Assembly (NCBI GenBank): GCA_041476545.1
Contig: JBGOTP010000109.1
Span: 1 to 13,705 of the forward strand
DNA: 13,705 nucleotides
Direction of reading: 5' to 3'
Source of the DNA: JBGOTP01 sp041476545
GTDB lineage: Bacteria; Acidobacteriota; Vicinamibacteria; Vicinamibacterales; CAVVIG01
Below the pieces are notes generated by a model, which was not told the origin of the DNA, searched no databases, and saw nothing but the letters and a program-made list of their open reading frames with translations. The position numbers were made by a program, and so were the translations under genes. Shown in pieces: positions 7,609-13,705 of this stretch (positions are counted from its first letter, which is position 1; each line of letters opens with the position of its first letter).

Positions 7609-8490
7609 ATGGACCTCTCAGCCCTTCGCGTCTTCCTTGCCGTGGCGGACGAGCGCAGCTTTTCGCGCGCCGCCGCCAAGGTGCACCGGACCCAGCCGGC
7701 GGTCAGTCAGGCCGTCCGGCGTCTCGAGACCGATCTCGGCGAGGAGCTCTTCGATCGATCGTCGAAGAGCGGAACGCTGACCGACGCCGGCCGCGTGCTC
7801 CAGAACTACGGGCAGCGGCTCGTTCGTCTCGCCGAGGAAGCCGAGTCCGCGGTGCGGGAACTGCGCGACCTGCGTCGTGGCCGCGTCCTCATCGGCGCCA
7901 ACGAAGCCGCGGTGCACACGCTGCTGCCGTTGATCGCGCGCTTTCGTCAGCGAGTGCCCGACATCGCGGTGGACGTCCGGCGTGTACCCGCGCGACAGAT
8001 TGCGATCGAGGTGCAGCAGGGCAGCCTCGATTTTGGCGCCCTGACCTTTCGCCCGCCCGAAACGGGACTGTTCGAGCTGGCCGTCGGCAGCGACGAACTG
8101 GTCCTGCTGGTGCCGCCGACCCACCCACTGGCAAAGCGCAAGCAGGTCCAGATGGAAGACGTGGCCGGGGAGCCCGTCGTCGCGCACAACGATCCGTCAC
8201 CGGCTCGAGAGCGCGTGCTGCGTCTCTTCGAGGAGCATCACATTCCGCTGAACATGGTGATCGCCTTGCCGAGTCTCGATGGGATCAAGCGGGCCGTGGA
8301 ACTGAAGCTCGGCGTCGCGCTCCTGCCACGCCGCTGCGCCATCACCGAGATTGCGAGCGGACACCTCGTCGCGATACCCGTGGCCGGCGTCTCGCGCCGG
8401 CGTCAGGTGACGCTCGTGTGCCGCAAGGCGCACCGCTCGCACGCGGCGAATGCGTTTCTGGCGGTGGCTCAGGAGAAAACGGGCGGGTAG
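7609..8490 (+). CDS. LysR-type transcriptional regulator, probable regulator of leuA
   Basis: 293 residues, the usual LTTR size. The winged HTH occupies about residues 1-60 (SFSRAAAKVHRTQPAVSQAV, then RRLETDLGEELFDR), with a linker helix at about 60-90. The type 2 periplasmic-binding-like effector domain spans about 90-290 (start RRGRVLIGANEA, with SLDFGALTF and KLGVALLPRRC as typical hinge and late-strand motifs). It is divergent from leuA with 70 bp between starts, a layout in which LTTRs usually control the neighbour; an effector from branched-chain amino-acid metabolism is inferred. Start is the ATG at 7609, directly before the conserved DLSALRVFLAVA. The likely autoregulatory dyad overlaps its own -10. 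Confidence 0.9.
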   Translation: MDLSALRVFLAVADERSFSRAAAKVHRTQPAVSQAVRRLETDLGEELFDRSSKSGTLTDAGRVLQNYGQRLVRLAEEAESAVRELRDLRRGRVLIGANEAAVHTLLPLIARFRQRVPDIAVDVRRVPARQIAIEVQQGSLDFGALTFRPPETGLFELAVGSDELVLLVPPTHPLAKRKQVQMEDVAGEPVVAHNDPSPARERVLRLFEEHHIPLNMVIALPSLDGIKRAVELKLGVALLPRRCAITEIASGHLVAIPVAGVSRRRQVTLVCRKAHRSHAANAFLAVAQEKTGG

Positions 8491-8504
8491 GTGCCGTCGG
8501 GGCC

Positions 8505-8549
8505 GGTAGGGCAGGTGGGGCAGGCAGGGCAGGTGGGGCAGGTAGGGGC
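8505..8549. repeat. 9-bp tandem array (GGTGGGGCA type), 5 units
   Basis: GGTAGGGCA, GGTGGGGCA, GGCAGGGCA, GGTGGGGCA and GGTAGGGGC follow each other without gaps, starting 15 bp after the lysR stop. The same 9-mer, GGTGGGGCA, appears at 234-242 beside the G homopolymer. Confidence 0.85.
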
Positions 8550-8892
8550 GGAGACAACCTGCCGTCTGGTACATCAGGTGGTGCCAGCCGGTGATTGGAC
8601 GCTGGCGGACTGTCGGCGGCTCAAGTCAGTGTGGCGCGTCCGAGCGCTGAGCGACGAAATCCTGCGACGAATCTTCGCGCGGACTTGCCCCCGCAGGGCG
8701 AGGAGCGGTCATCGGCTCTAGCGAGAGCTCATGGCGTCGCGGGGAGAGCCCATTGCTTTGGGCGGAGAACCCACAGAGTCGCGCGCTTCCAACTTCTGGT
8801 ACACGTGGCTTTCCCATCCCTTGGAAGAGAAGGGCTGTCCGTCTGCCAACTTGGCTGTGAACGTCCAACGTCTGAGTTTGAGCCGCACCGCA
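8550..8892. other. Intergenic stretch with no supported gene
   Basis: Open frames cross this stretch but show no family motifs and no ribosome-binding sites. They probably stay open because of base composition. It may include decayed upstream parts of the IS481-like element that follows, but I cannot identify its terminal inverted repeat. Confidence 0.4.
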
Positions 8893-9073
8893 AAGCGACC
8901 GCCGATTACCAGCGCGCCGTGTTCGACATCGCGGAGCTGGCGCGACGCTACGGCATCAGTCGGACGACCGCCTACAAGTGGATCGACCGCTACGGCGTGG
9001 GGGGGGCCGGCCGCGCTCGTCGATCGGTCACGGCGCTGCTGGACGTGCGCCGCCACCATCCGACATGGGGCGC
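8893..9073 (+). pseudogene. Degraded IS481-family transposase fragment (N-terminal HTH region)
   Basis: The frame read from 8905 gives ADYQRAVFDIAELARRYGIS and then RTTAYKWIDRYG, the N-terminal helix-turn-helix of IS481-like transposases. At the 8-G run 8999-9006 homology moves to another frame (GGPAALVDRSRR). It then returns to the first frame at VTALLDVRRHHPTWGA, with roughly a dozen codons missing between. The start before ADY is not recognisable, and homology stops at about 9073. No DDE catalytic domain is present anywhere, so it is a dead remnant. These family assignments are from memory of IS481 sequences. It abuts the Gfo/Idh/MocA gene (stop at 9075) and marks the left edge of the lower-GC segment. 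Confidence 0.75.
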
Positions 9074-9074
9074 C

Positions 9075-10058
9075 TTAGACCGGGAACATGGCCTGATAGA
9101 GAAGTCGATGTATCTCTTGTGCCACGACAAGATTATCCGTTCCAGCCATGATATGGCGTCCAAACGCATCAAACACGCCTTTGTAGTGATTCACCAGACG
9201 ATCTCCCGACGATGCGAACAGTATTTGTCGCTCGCCTCTTGAGCGCCACTGAACAACCCGTTGCGCCGTGTGATCAAGCAGAAGTTCGCCATCGAGCTGA
9301 CCGGCGGCGAGACGGGTGGTTTTTTGGCTAACGCCGAACGCCCAGCTCGTATCTATGACACCTGTGCCGCTTCGGCAGCCCGCCGCATTGGCCCAGGAGA
9401 AGGACACGCTGGCCTGCACGTCAGCGGGGAACAGAGGTACGCGGCCAAACAGCGCACTATGAATCTCAAGACTACCCAGGTCAACCAACGAAGCGACGAC
9501 ACTCAAGGCATTGACACCGCTGTCGAGCCAGCTCCCACCGAGAGATGCGAAACGGTTGGCTACTTCGGGCTCGGCAAGACGGAGATAGGGGTCAAAGAAG
9601 CCGCAGTGAATCCCGGTAAGCGCGCCATATTCCCCGAAGCGTTCGACGAACCACTGTAGATCCGGCGCAAAAGCCGCGTGGAAGGCGACGACCAGGCGAC
9701 CCGACGAGCGGTAAGCCCTCTCAACGAGCCTCCGGAATTCCTCAGGATTTTGAGCTGCGGGCTTTTCCAGAAGAACGTGCTTACCGGCATCCAGCGCCGC
9801 CGCGGCGATCTCAAAGTGCGTCGGGAGAGGAGTCGAGACAAAGACCGCGCCCACGTTGCGGTTGTCAAGCACGGTGTGCCAATCTCTGTCGAGGGTAGCG
9901 CCGGGCGGCAGTTGGATTGTGTTGGTGGGGTTGTTATCGGCTACTGCAACAAGTCGGAAACAAGTGCCGTCGATGGCCTTCAGTTTCTTGTCGCCTATTG
10001 CGCCCAGACCAATGAACGCAAGGGGGATGCGGTCCTCAGGTGGCGCTGAGGGCATCAT
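9075..10058 (-). CDS. Gfo/Idh/MocA-family NAD(P)-dependent oxidoreductase
   Basis: 327 residues, near the family norm of about 330-350. The N-terminal Rossmann fold begins PLAFIGLGAIGDKKL with G17-x-G19-xx-G22. The substrate-side EKP motif is E98-K99-P100 in HVLLEKPAAQNPEEF. The C-terminal alpha/beta domain has GGSWLDSGVNALSVV (174-188), where the D179/N183 pair corresponds to the usual D-x-G-x-H/N active-site stretch. Substrates of this family are mostly sugars, inositols or related polyols; which one cannot be read here. Its ATG overlaps the upstream stop as ATGA (10055-10058), so it is co-translated with the unknown gene. Base composition is clearly lower in GC than the left half of the window. 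The gene ends within 2 bp of a transposase remnant, so a small C-terminal loss is possible. Confidence 0.85.
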   Translation of the reverse strand: MMPSAPPEDRIPLAFIGLGAIGDKKLKAIDGTCFRLVAVADNNPTNTIQLPPGATLDRDWHTVLDNRNVGAVFVSTPLPTHFEIAAAALDAGKHVLLEKPAAQNPEEFRRLVERAYRSSGRLVVAFHAAFAPDLQWFVERFGEYGALTGIHCGFFDPYLRLAEPEVANRFASLGGSWLDSGVNALSVVASLVDLGSLEIHSALFGRVPLFPADVQASVSFSWANAAGCRSGTGVIDTSWAFGVSQKTTRLAAGQLDGELLLDHTAQRVVQWRSRGERQILFASSGDRLVNHYKGVFDAFGRHIMAGTDNLVVAQEIHRLLYQAMFPV

Positions 10059-10663
10059 GTGCGCTCGACCGTTTTGTGAACTCGCTTAACCTTGTGGATG
10101 CTCGGCCGGCTCGCCAAGTTGGCCCGCCTTGCACGTTCAGGCCGGTTGGGCTTCTGCCTCCATACACGCAGAAACGCTGACGCAACCGCGAAGGCCTCGT
10201 CCCAGAGATCAGTGCCCCGCTTGAATCCCGCTCGTGGTAGGTCGCCTCCGCCGAGTTTAAGGCGACGCAAACATTCCAACTCCTGTTTGGACAACAGGGC
10301 TGTGGTTATCCGTAGTCGCTCAGGCACAATAACTAAACGTAAGTAAGCGTTGTTCAAATAATAGCCAACGGTCCAATGGCAGTTATCTCGGTCTTGCGCA
10401 TAGTTAATCGAATTGTCGCGGCAGAGGGTGTGCAAGAAGTGATCCGCGGCGGTGGACACACTGCGTAGTTGTCGGTCGGGTCGGAGCAGGAACGCGGCTC
10501 GCCAGAGCGAGAAGGCGACCCCGACGAGTAGGTGAAAGGAATGCATCCGGTCCGCGCCGAGGCATTTGCCGCCGCTTGCGCGAGACTCATATAGAGACAG
10601 AAGGAAGGTGGCGATTGCGTTCCGGCGGTTCACGAGTGTTGCCAAATCTTCGCCAATCCGCAT
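10055..10663 (-). CDS. Protein of unknown function in the oxidoreductase operon
   Basis: I do not recognise this protein. About 202 residues from the ATG at 10663; a GTG at 10672 would add three. There is no Shine-Dalgarno for either start. No signal peptide or clear membrane helix is seen. The middle holds a Cys/His/aromatic-rich segment (CRDNSINYAQDRDNCHWTVG, then YYLNNAYLRLVIVPERL). The C-terminal 45 residues are strongly basic and end in RVHKTVERT, which suggests nucleic-acid or protein contact, but this is only composition. It starts 77 bp after the FAD oxidoreductase stop and shares ATGA with the Gfo/Idh/MocA gene, so a shared pathway is plausible. The ATGA coupling and the clean 600-base frame support a real gene. 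Confidence 0.6.
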   Translation of the reverse strand: MRIGEDLATLVNRRNAIATFLLSLYESRASGGKCLGADRMHSFHLLVGVAFSLWRAAFLLRPDRQLRSVSTAADHFLHTLCRDNSINYAQDRDNCHWTVGYYLNNAYLRLVIVPERLRITTALLSKQELECLRRLKLGGGDLPRAGFKRGTDLWDEAFAVASAFLRVWRQKPNRPERARRANLASRPSIHKVKRVHKTVERT

Positions 10664-10740
10664 AGGATGCACGTCCGCGAATGAGGCGCGCGCCGCACCG
10701 ACATGATTGCATGGACAGCGGGCGCGTCACCGAAGGATGA

Positions 10741-12177
10741 TCAGGTTTCCTCGAGCACATTCCACGGAGGCCATCGATCTGGGCCGAGTTCCGACGGAAC
10801 TAGGTGTTCCGTTAGGCCGTGACTCGCTGCAAATCTGACAGCCTCATTGCGATCCGTCCTGAGGGCAAACGTAAACTCATCGGGAACTATCGAAGACTTG
10901 GGCCTCTCACCGTATATCGAAACACCGCTCCTACCAGAAAGGAAACGAGAAACCCTTTGTGCTACATCTACGGCCAACTGTGGTGCGGACGACAATTTCA
11001 CACAAGTCGTTGCAAAATACCCTCGGTCTTCGGCATAGACATTCACATGCGAGCGAGAGTCAAGCTCGGTGTTGTGGCTGACCGTGGCGCGCACGAGGAA
11101 CTGCACCGGCTCTGCCGAACCGAGAGATGGAATGAACCTGGCTCCAATCTCCAGTGAGCTACAGGCTCTATCCAACCAATCCGGTTGGGTAACTCGATCG
11201 TTAAGCCAACTCGTCCACCGGTCGGGAATCGTCCAGTCATTCTCATTCGGGAGTTGGAGTGAATCGATCTCTTTCGCGTTTGCTCCAGCGCTTACAATCA
11301 TTCCATTCGAAGGAAGTGTTGTTGGCCCTCTGCGGTGGAAGTTGAATGAGCCGCCAGCCACGAGGAACGTCGTGGGCACCTGGATGCTCTCGGCGTTCAA
11401 GGGGAAGATTGCCGCACCTTTGAGCGTAAGACGGCACGAGGTCCTCAGACCGATCTGAGAATCAAGATGCGGGCCGAACACGCCGGCGCATTGCACAACT
11501 GCAAGAGTCTCTGTACTCACCTCTTGCCCATCAGACAAGTGGCATCGCACACGAAAGCCACGCCCGTCGCTCAGCCGCTCAATCGTTTTTGCCTCCTGGC
11601 GGAGCGAGAGCTGCACGCCTTCGTCCTTCAGCAGTTGTCGCAGCCCAACTGCGAGCTTGGCGGTGGACACGCCTGGCTCGACAGTCCTTACTCCACCACG
11701 AATCTCGGCATAGAGCGCGTGCTCTGTCGGAGACAGAGGCCGAAAGGGAACCTCAGTGGCAACACCTTTATAACTTCTAGCAATACGGCCATATTCGGCA
11801 GCGAGCAATTCATGGAAGCTGACAAGTGCCGCTTGCGAGGCCGAGGGTTCCGCATCATTGCCAAGGATGAAGGCGGTGCCTGCGTCCTCGCTCCAAATAT
11901 CACCCCGAAACATGCGATTGAAGGCGATCGCTGCAGCCACGCATTCCTTTGCAGAGGGCGCGCTTGCGTCCCGAAGGAACTCTTTGAAGTACATTCCGCC
12001 ATAGTGCAGCCGCCCGGGAATTAGACTCGCTCCCAGGAAGATGTCCTCGCGACGCTCAACGAGTGCAACCGATAGGCCAGTCCGTCGGAGGCACAAAGCC
12101 GCTGAAATACCACCGATTCCTGCGCCAATCACGGTAACGTCTGCTTTAGAAATCATTCGATCGGCGTTTGCCGTCAT
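10741..12177 (-). CDS. FAD-dependent oxidoreductase (DAO-like fold)
   Basis: 478 residues. The N-terminal dinucleotide-binding motif is ADVTVIGAGIGGISAALCLR (G18, G20, G22/G23), with acidic E41 in SVALVERRE, which normally binds the FAD ribose. A mid-domain segment GASLIPGRLHYGGMYF (49-64) is typical of DAO-type active-site entrances, and the C-terminal GYFATTCVKLSSAPQLA holds the second FAD contact. Family members oxidise amines, hydroxy acids or amino acids; the substrate is unknown here. The first ATG (12177) lies 3 nt past the R' box of the attC-like site, leaving no room for an independent ribosome-binding site; the next ATG (12156) also lacks one. Low GC relative to the left block supports transfer. 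It probably forms an operon with the two genes downstream. Confidence 0.83.
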   Translation of the reverse strand: MTANADRMISKADVTVIGAGIGGISAALCLRRTGLSVALVERREDIFLGASLIPGRLHYGGMYFKEFLRDASAPSAKECVAAAIAFNRMFRGDIWSEDAGTAFILGNDAEPSASQAALVSFHELLAAEYGRIARSYKGVATEVPFRPLSPTEHALYAEIRGGVRTVEPGVSTAKLAVGLRQLLKDEGVQLSLRQEAKTIERLSDGRGFRVRCHLSDGQEVSTETLAVVQCAGVFGPHLDSQIGLRTSCRLTLKGAAIFPLNAESIQVPTTFLVAGGSFNFHRRGPTTLPSNGMIVSAGANAKEIDSLQLPNENDWTIPDRWTSWLNDRVTQPDWLDRACSSLEIGARFIPSLGSAEPVQFLVRATVSHNTELDSRSHVNVYAEDRGYFATTCVKLSSAPQLAVDVAQRVSRFLSGRSGVSIYGERPKSSIVPDEFTFALRTDRNEAVRFAASHGLTEHLVPSELGPDRWPPWNVLEET

Positions 12178-12180
12178 GCG

Positions 12181-12250
12181 GCATAACGTCAGCGCTGAGC
12201 CGCGGCGCGGCAGCGAAGGGTCGCGCCGTCGGCTCCAGCGCGTGTTGGGC
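12181..12250 (-). repeat. Integron attC-like recombination site
   Basis: Read on the minus strand: R'' box GCCCAAC (12250-12244) fits RYYYAAC, and R' box GTTATGC (12187-12181) fits GTTRRRY except at one position. Between them the arms GCGCTGGAGCCG and CGGCTCAGCGC pair with a single bulged G, and an inner stem CGGCGCG/CGCGCCG pairs perfectly after a bulged A. Both extra bases are on the R'' side, as in known attC sites, which sets the orientation. The 70-bp length is within the attC range. The site directly follows the GIY-YIG gene, whose open frame ends inside it, as cassette genes often do. Confidence 0.85.
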
Positions 12251-12964
12251 AGCCTACTTCAAACGCTTCCATCTTGAATGCTGCGACGTCTTCGTTGTTG
12301 AGTTCGAACCACTCGCTGTTGATTCGCTTCGCGCCGAAGCGCTGATGCCAGTACGCTTCAACGCCAGAAGGATCGTCGGTTTCGACTACATGAATCTTCC
12401 TGATGTCGAACGGAAGCTGGATCGAGAGTTCGCGCTTGCGTCGACCGAAGGCATTCGTCTTTCCGATTTTGTAGCGACTCCCTGGGCCTTTGAGTAAGTA
12501 GACCGATCCAAAGTCGGACTCGAGGACTTCGACAGCGGTGAGACGTCCAAAGCTGGGTCTGAGGAACACATCGCGAGGACATCATCGTGTCCAGGATGAT
12601 TCCTGGCAAAAGCCATAAGACGAGTCAGAAGCCGCGCCTTCGGGCCAAGACGCTTCCACACGCGCTCACTGGGAAAGTTGGGATCCTGGTGGTGCTTGAC
12701 GATGCGTTCCCGAGAGGTCGGAATCGCGCCGACCTCTCGCATCAGGCTGACGAGTTGCGTCAACGCCCCTTCCTCAGGGTGCGCCTCGTTTGGTTTGCTT
12801 GGTATGACACCCGCTTCGAGCTGTGCGGCTGTCAGCCGCGGCCAGTACTTTCCCCATGCAGCCGGCGGGATGCCCAGCTGCGCTAGCCGGTCTTCACCAA
12901 GAGGCACGCCGCCATTCCCTTGAGCCGTGCGCCGAATTGTGTCGAGGATGTCCTGTCGGTCCAT
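12189..12964 (-). pseudogene. Frameshifted GIY-YIG nuclease-family protein, integron cassette cargo
   Basis: Two frames together make one protein. The first, from ATG 12964 (MDRQDILDTIRRTAQGNGGV), covers about 130 residues, containing WGKYWPRLTAAQLEAGVIPS, and ends usefully near GHDDVLAM. The second begins near 12570 with FLRPSFGRLTAVEVLESDFG, then SVYLLKGPGSRYKIGKTNAF (a V-Y-L ... Y-K-I-G version of GIY-YIG), then ETDDPSGVEAYWHQRF and SEWFELNNEDVAAFK. A single indel at about 12568-12595 separates them. The whole layout (N-terminal domain plus C-terminal GIY-YIG/T5orf172-like domain) is one I recall from metagenomic proteins. Start is 28 nt after a GTTGGGC box (12998-12992), and the frame ends in the attC-like site, exactly as in a gene cassette. 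The last 20 or so residues are read-through into attC. Decay, or one sequencing error, explains the break. Confidence 0.8.
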
Positions 12965-12991
12965 CGCTCTTTTCTTCAAGCCCCTTCGTCT

Positions 12992-12998
12992 GCCCAAC
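12992..12998 (-). other. Candidate upstream cassette boundary (GTTGGGC core)
   Basis: The minus-strand heptamer GTTGGGC fits the GTTRRRY recombination core and is identical (as its complement) to the R'' box of the attC-like site. It lies 28 nt before the GIY-YIG start, where the left junction of a cassette is expected. No matching R''/L'' arms are found within 170 bp, so the preceding site may be an attI-like or degraded site, or this may be chance. Confidence 0.4.
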
Positions 12999-13569
12999 TA
13001 TAGTCGACATCGCGCAGCCCTGTAACACCGACGCAAGCCAAACGCGTCCATCGCCACAAGTGGCTGAGCGGTGGCGATTCTAGCAGAACCCAGCGTCGAT
13101 GCCATGGTGGATACGTGCAAGGCGCATGGGCCAAAGCCGCGCCAAACGCGACGCGTTGGGGGATATGTGCAACGCTCGCACGCATCTGCGATCGGCGGTG
13201 TCGCTCATCCGCGCTGTGTCTTGGGGCGTGGGCGGCTACAGCAGTATTCAGTTCGGTGTAGCGCGTCGTCCTTGGTGCTTTGGCCTTGGTTCCTGGTCCG
13301 TCCTTCGTCCGAGACGTCCCTCGTCCTCTGGCCCTTCGCTCATGTGCGACACGGGGATCGGGACAAATCCGACCGGGTACCATGGACCAAGCGCGACCGA
13401 GGACAAGGGACGGACCAGGGACGAAGAACCAAGGTCCAAGGACCGATCCGCTCACTTCACGTACTACACCAACACAAAAAACGCTCTAGTGGCCGTGATG
13501 CTCGATGGCTTCCGCCCGCACGAAGCCCTCAGCCCCGGACCCTCTGCCGTGATCCCGCACTCTGCTTCG
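12999..13569. other. Non-coding stretch between cassette and edge gene
   Basis: No gene supported. It holds a perfect 8-bp stem (ATCGCCAC at 13050-13057 with GTGGCGAT at 13071-13078), a minus-strand TAGAAT that could be a -10 for the cassette (13077-13082), and two near-identical 12-mers GGATAYGTGCAA (13109-13120 and 13161-13172). An inverted pair of heptamer arrays (13268-13442) follows. Open frames here carry no family motifs. Confidence 0.5.
13268..13442. repeat. Second heptamer-repeat family in inverted arrangement
   Basis: Left arm from 13268: GTCCTTG, GTGCTTT, GGCCTTG, GTTCCTG, GTCCGTC, CTTCGTC, then more degenerate units to about 13337. Right arm 13384-13442 carries the complement type (GGACCAA, GGACAAG, GGACGGA, CCAGGGA, CGAAGAA, CCAAGGT, CCAAGGA). 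The arms are rough reverse complements with about 46 bp between. They lie downstream of the stop of the minus-strand edge gene. Confidence 0.75.
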
Positions 13570-13705
13570 TCAGAACCCGCTGACGTAGGGCAGGCGGTCC
13601 GCGACGGCCTTCACCTCGTCGAACCGATCGAGCAGCATCGCCGTCGGGTTCCACTGGCCGCTCAGAAACGAATCGCGCGAGGCCGGAGGAAGGCTCGCGG
13701 CAATC
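13570..13705 (-). CDS. C-terminal end of an unrecognised protein, running off the window
   Basis: The last 44 codons of a minus-strand gene end at TGA (13572-13570). The peptide begins IAASLPPASRDSFLSGQWNP, continues TAMLLDRFDEVKAVADRLPY and ends VSGF. Codon usage is strongly GC3-rich like the left block, and the tail looks like the compact end of a soluble enzyme. I do not recognise the family with confidence. No start is in the window. Confidence 0.6.
   Translation of the reverse strand, partial: IAASLPPASRDSFLSGQWNPTAMLLDRFDEVKAVADRLPYVSGF

Noticed and set aside
7197..8594. 465-codon open frame on the + strand across leuA and lysR
   Set aside because: It is antisense to leuA and out of frame with lysR, both of which have full family motifs; its composition is Arg/Gly/Ala filler typical of GC-rich shadows.
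9072..9080. GTCTAAG at the end of the Gfo/Idh/MocA gene as a degraded attC R'' box containing the stop codon
   Set aside because: One mismatch in the invariant AAC, and no partner R' box or folded arms in the following sequence.
8595..9242. 215-codon open frame as an intact gene
   Set aside because: Only its middle resembles a transposase, homology changes frame at the G run, and its 3' third overlaps the end of the Gfo/Idh/MocA gene on the other strand.
13155..13161. Possible R'' box (CCCCAAC on the minus strand) pairing with the GTTGGGC core at 12992-12998 to make a second attC
   Set aside because: 170 bp apart and the adjacent arms are not complementary, so no attC fold is supported.

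Overview
The window looks like a contig piece from a high-GC, uncultured-type bacterium. Acidobacteriota is my best guess: the neighbourhood of a coiled-coil protein, a VWA/GATase-like membrane protein and a caspase-like protein, the dense short-unit repeats between genes, and starts with no Shine-Dalgarno are what I associate with that phylum. This is recall-based inference and was not checked against a database. There are no rRNA, tRNA or CRISPR features.

Left block (1-4846, + strand): a 32-G homopolymer at 200-231 separates 190 bases of unassignable sequence from the 3' part of a long coiled-coil, DUF4175-like protein. Next come a membrane-anchored VWA protein with a complete MIDAS motif and a GATase-like core, and, with ATGA overlap, a secreted caspase/C13-like protein that keeps the His but has no Cys at the expected catalytic position. 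These three look like one cell-envelope operon.

Middle block (4847-8490): a VapBC-type AbrB/PIN toxin-antitoxin pair behind a perfect 9-bp inverted repeat; a convergent rhomboid protease; and a short-form 2-isopropylmalate synthase (leuA) divergent from a LysR-type regulator. The 70-bp leuA/lysR spacer holds an AT-rich dyad and promoter elements that place the transcription starts at or very near the start codons.

Right block (8491-13705): a 9-bp repeat array, a degraded IS481-like transposase remnant ending about one base from the next gene, and then a lower-GC accessory segment read on the minus strand. The segment contains a frameshifted GIY-YIG nuclease-family gene, a convincing 70-bp integron attC-like site (12181-12250), an FAD-dependent oxidoreductase starting 3 nt after that site, an unrecognised protein, and a Gfo/Idh/MocA oxidoreductase coupled to it by ATGA. 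The far right has a second inverted heptamer-repeat region and the C-terminal end of a minus-strand gene running off the window.

Most notable: the integron cassette signature with its decaying GIY-YIG cargo; the arrays of degenerate 7-bp units that switch strand at a centre of symmetry, which recur at gene ends; and the pseudo-caspase in the envelope cluster.
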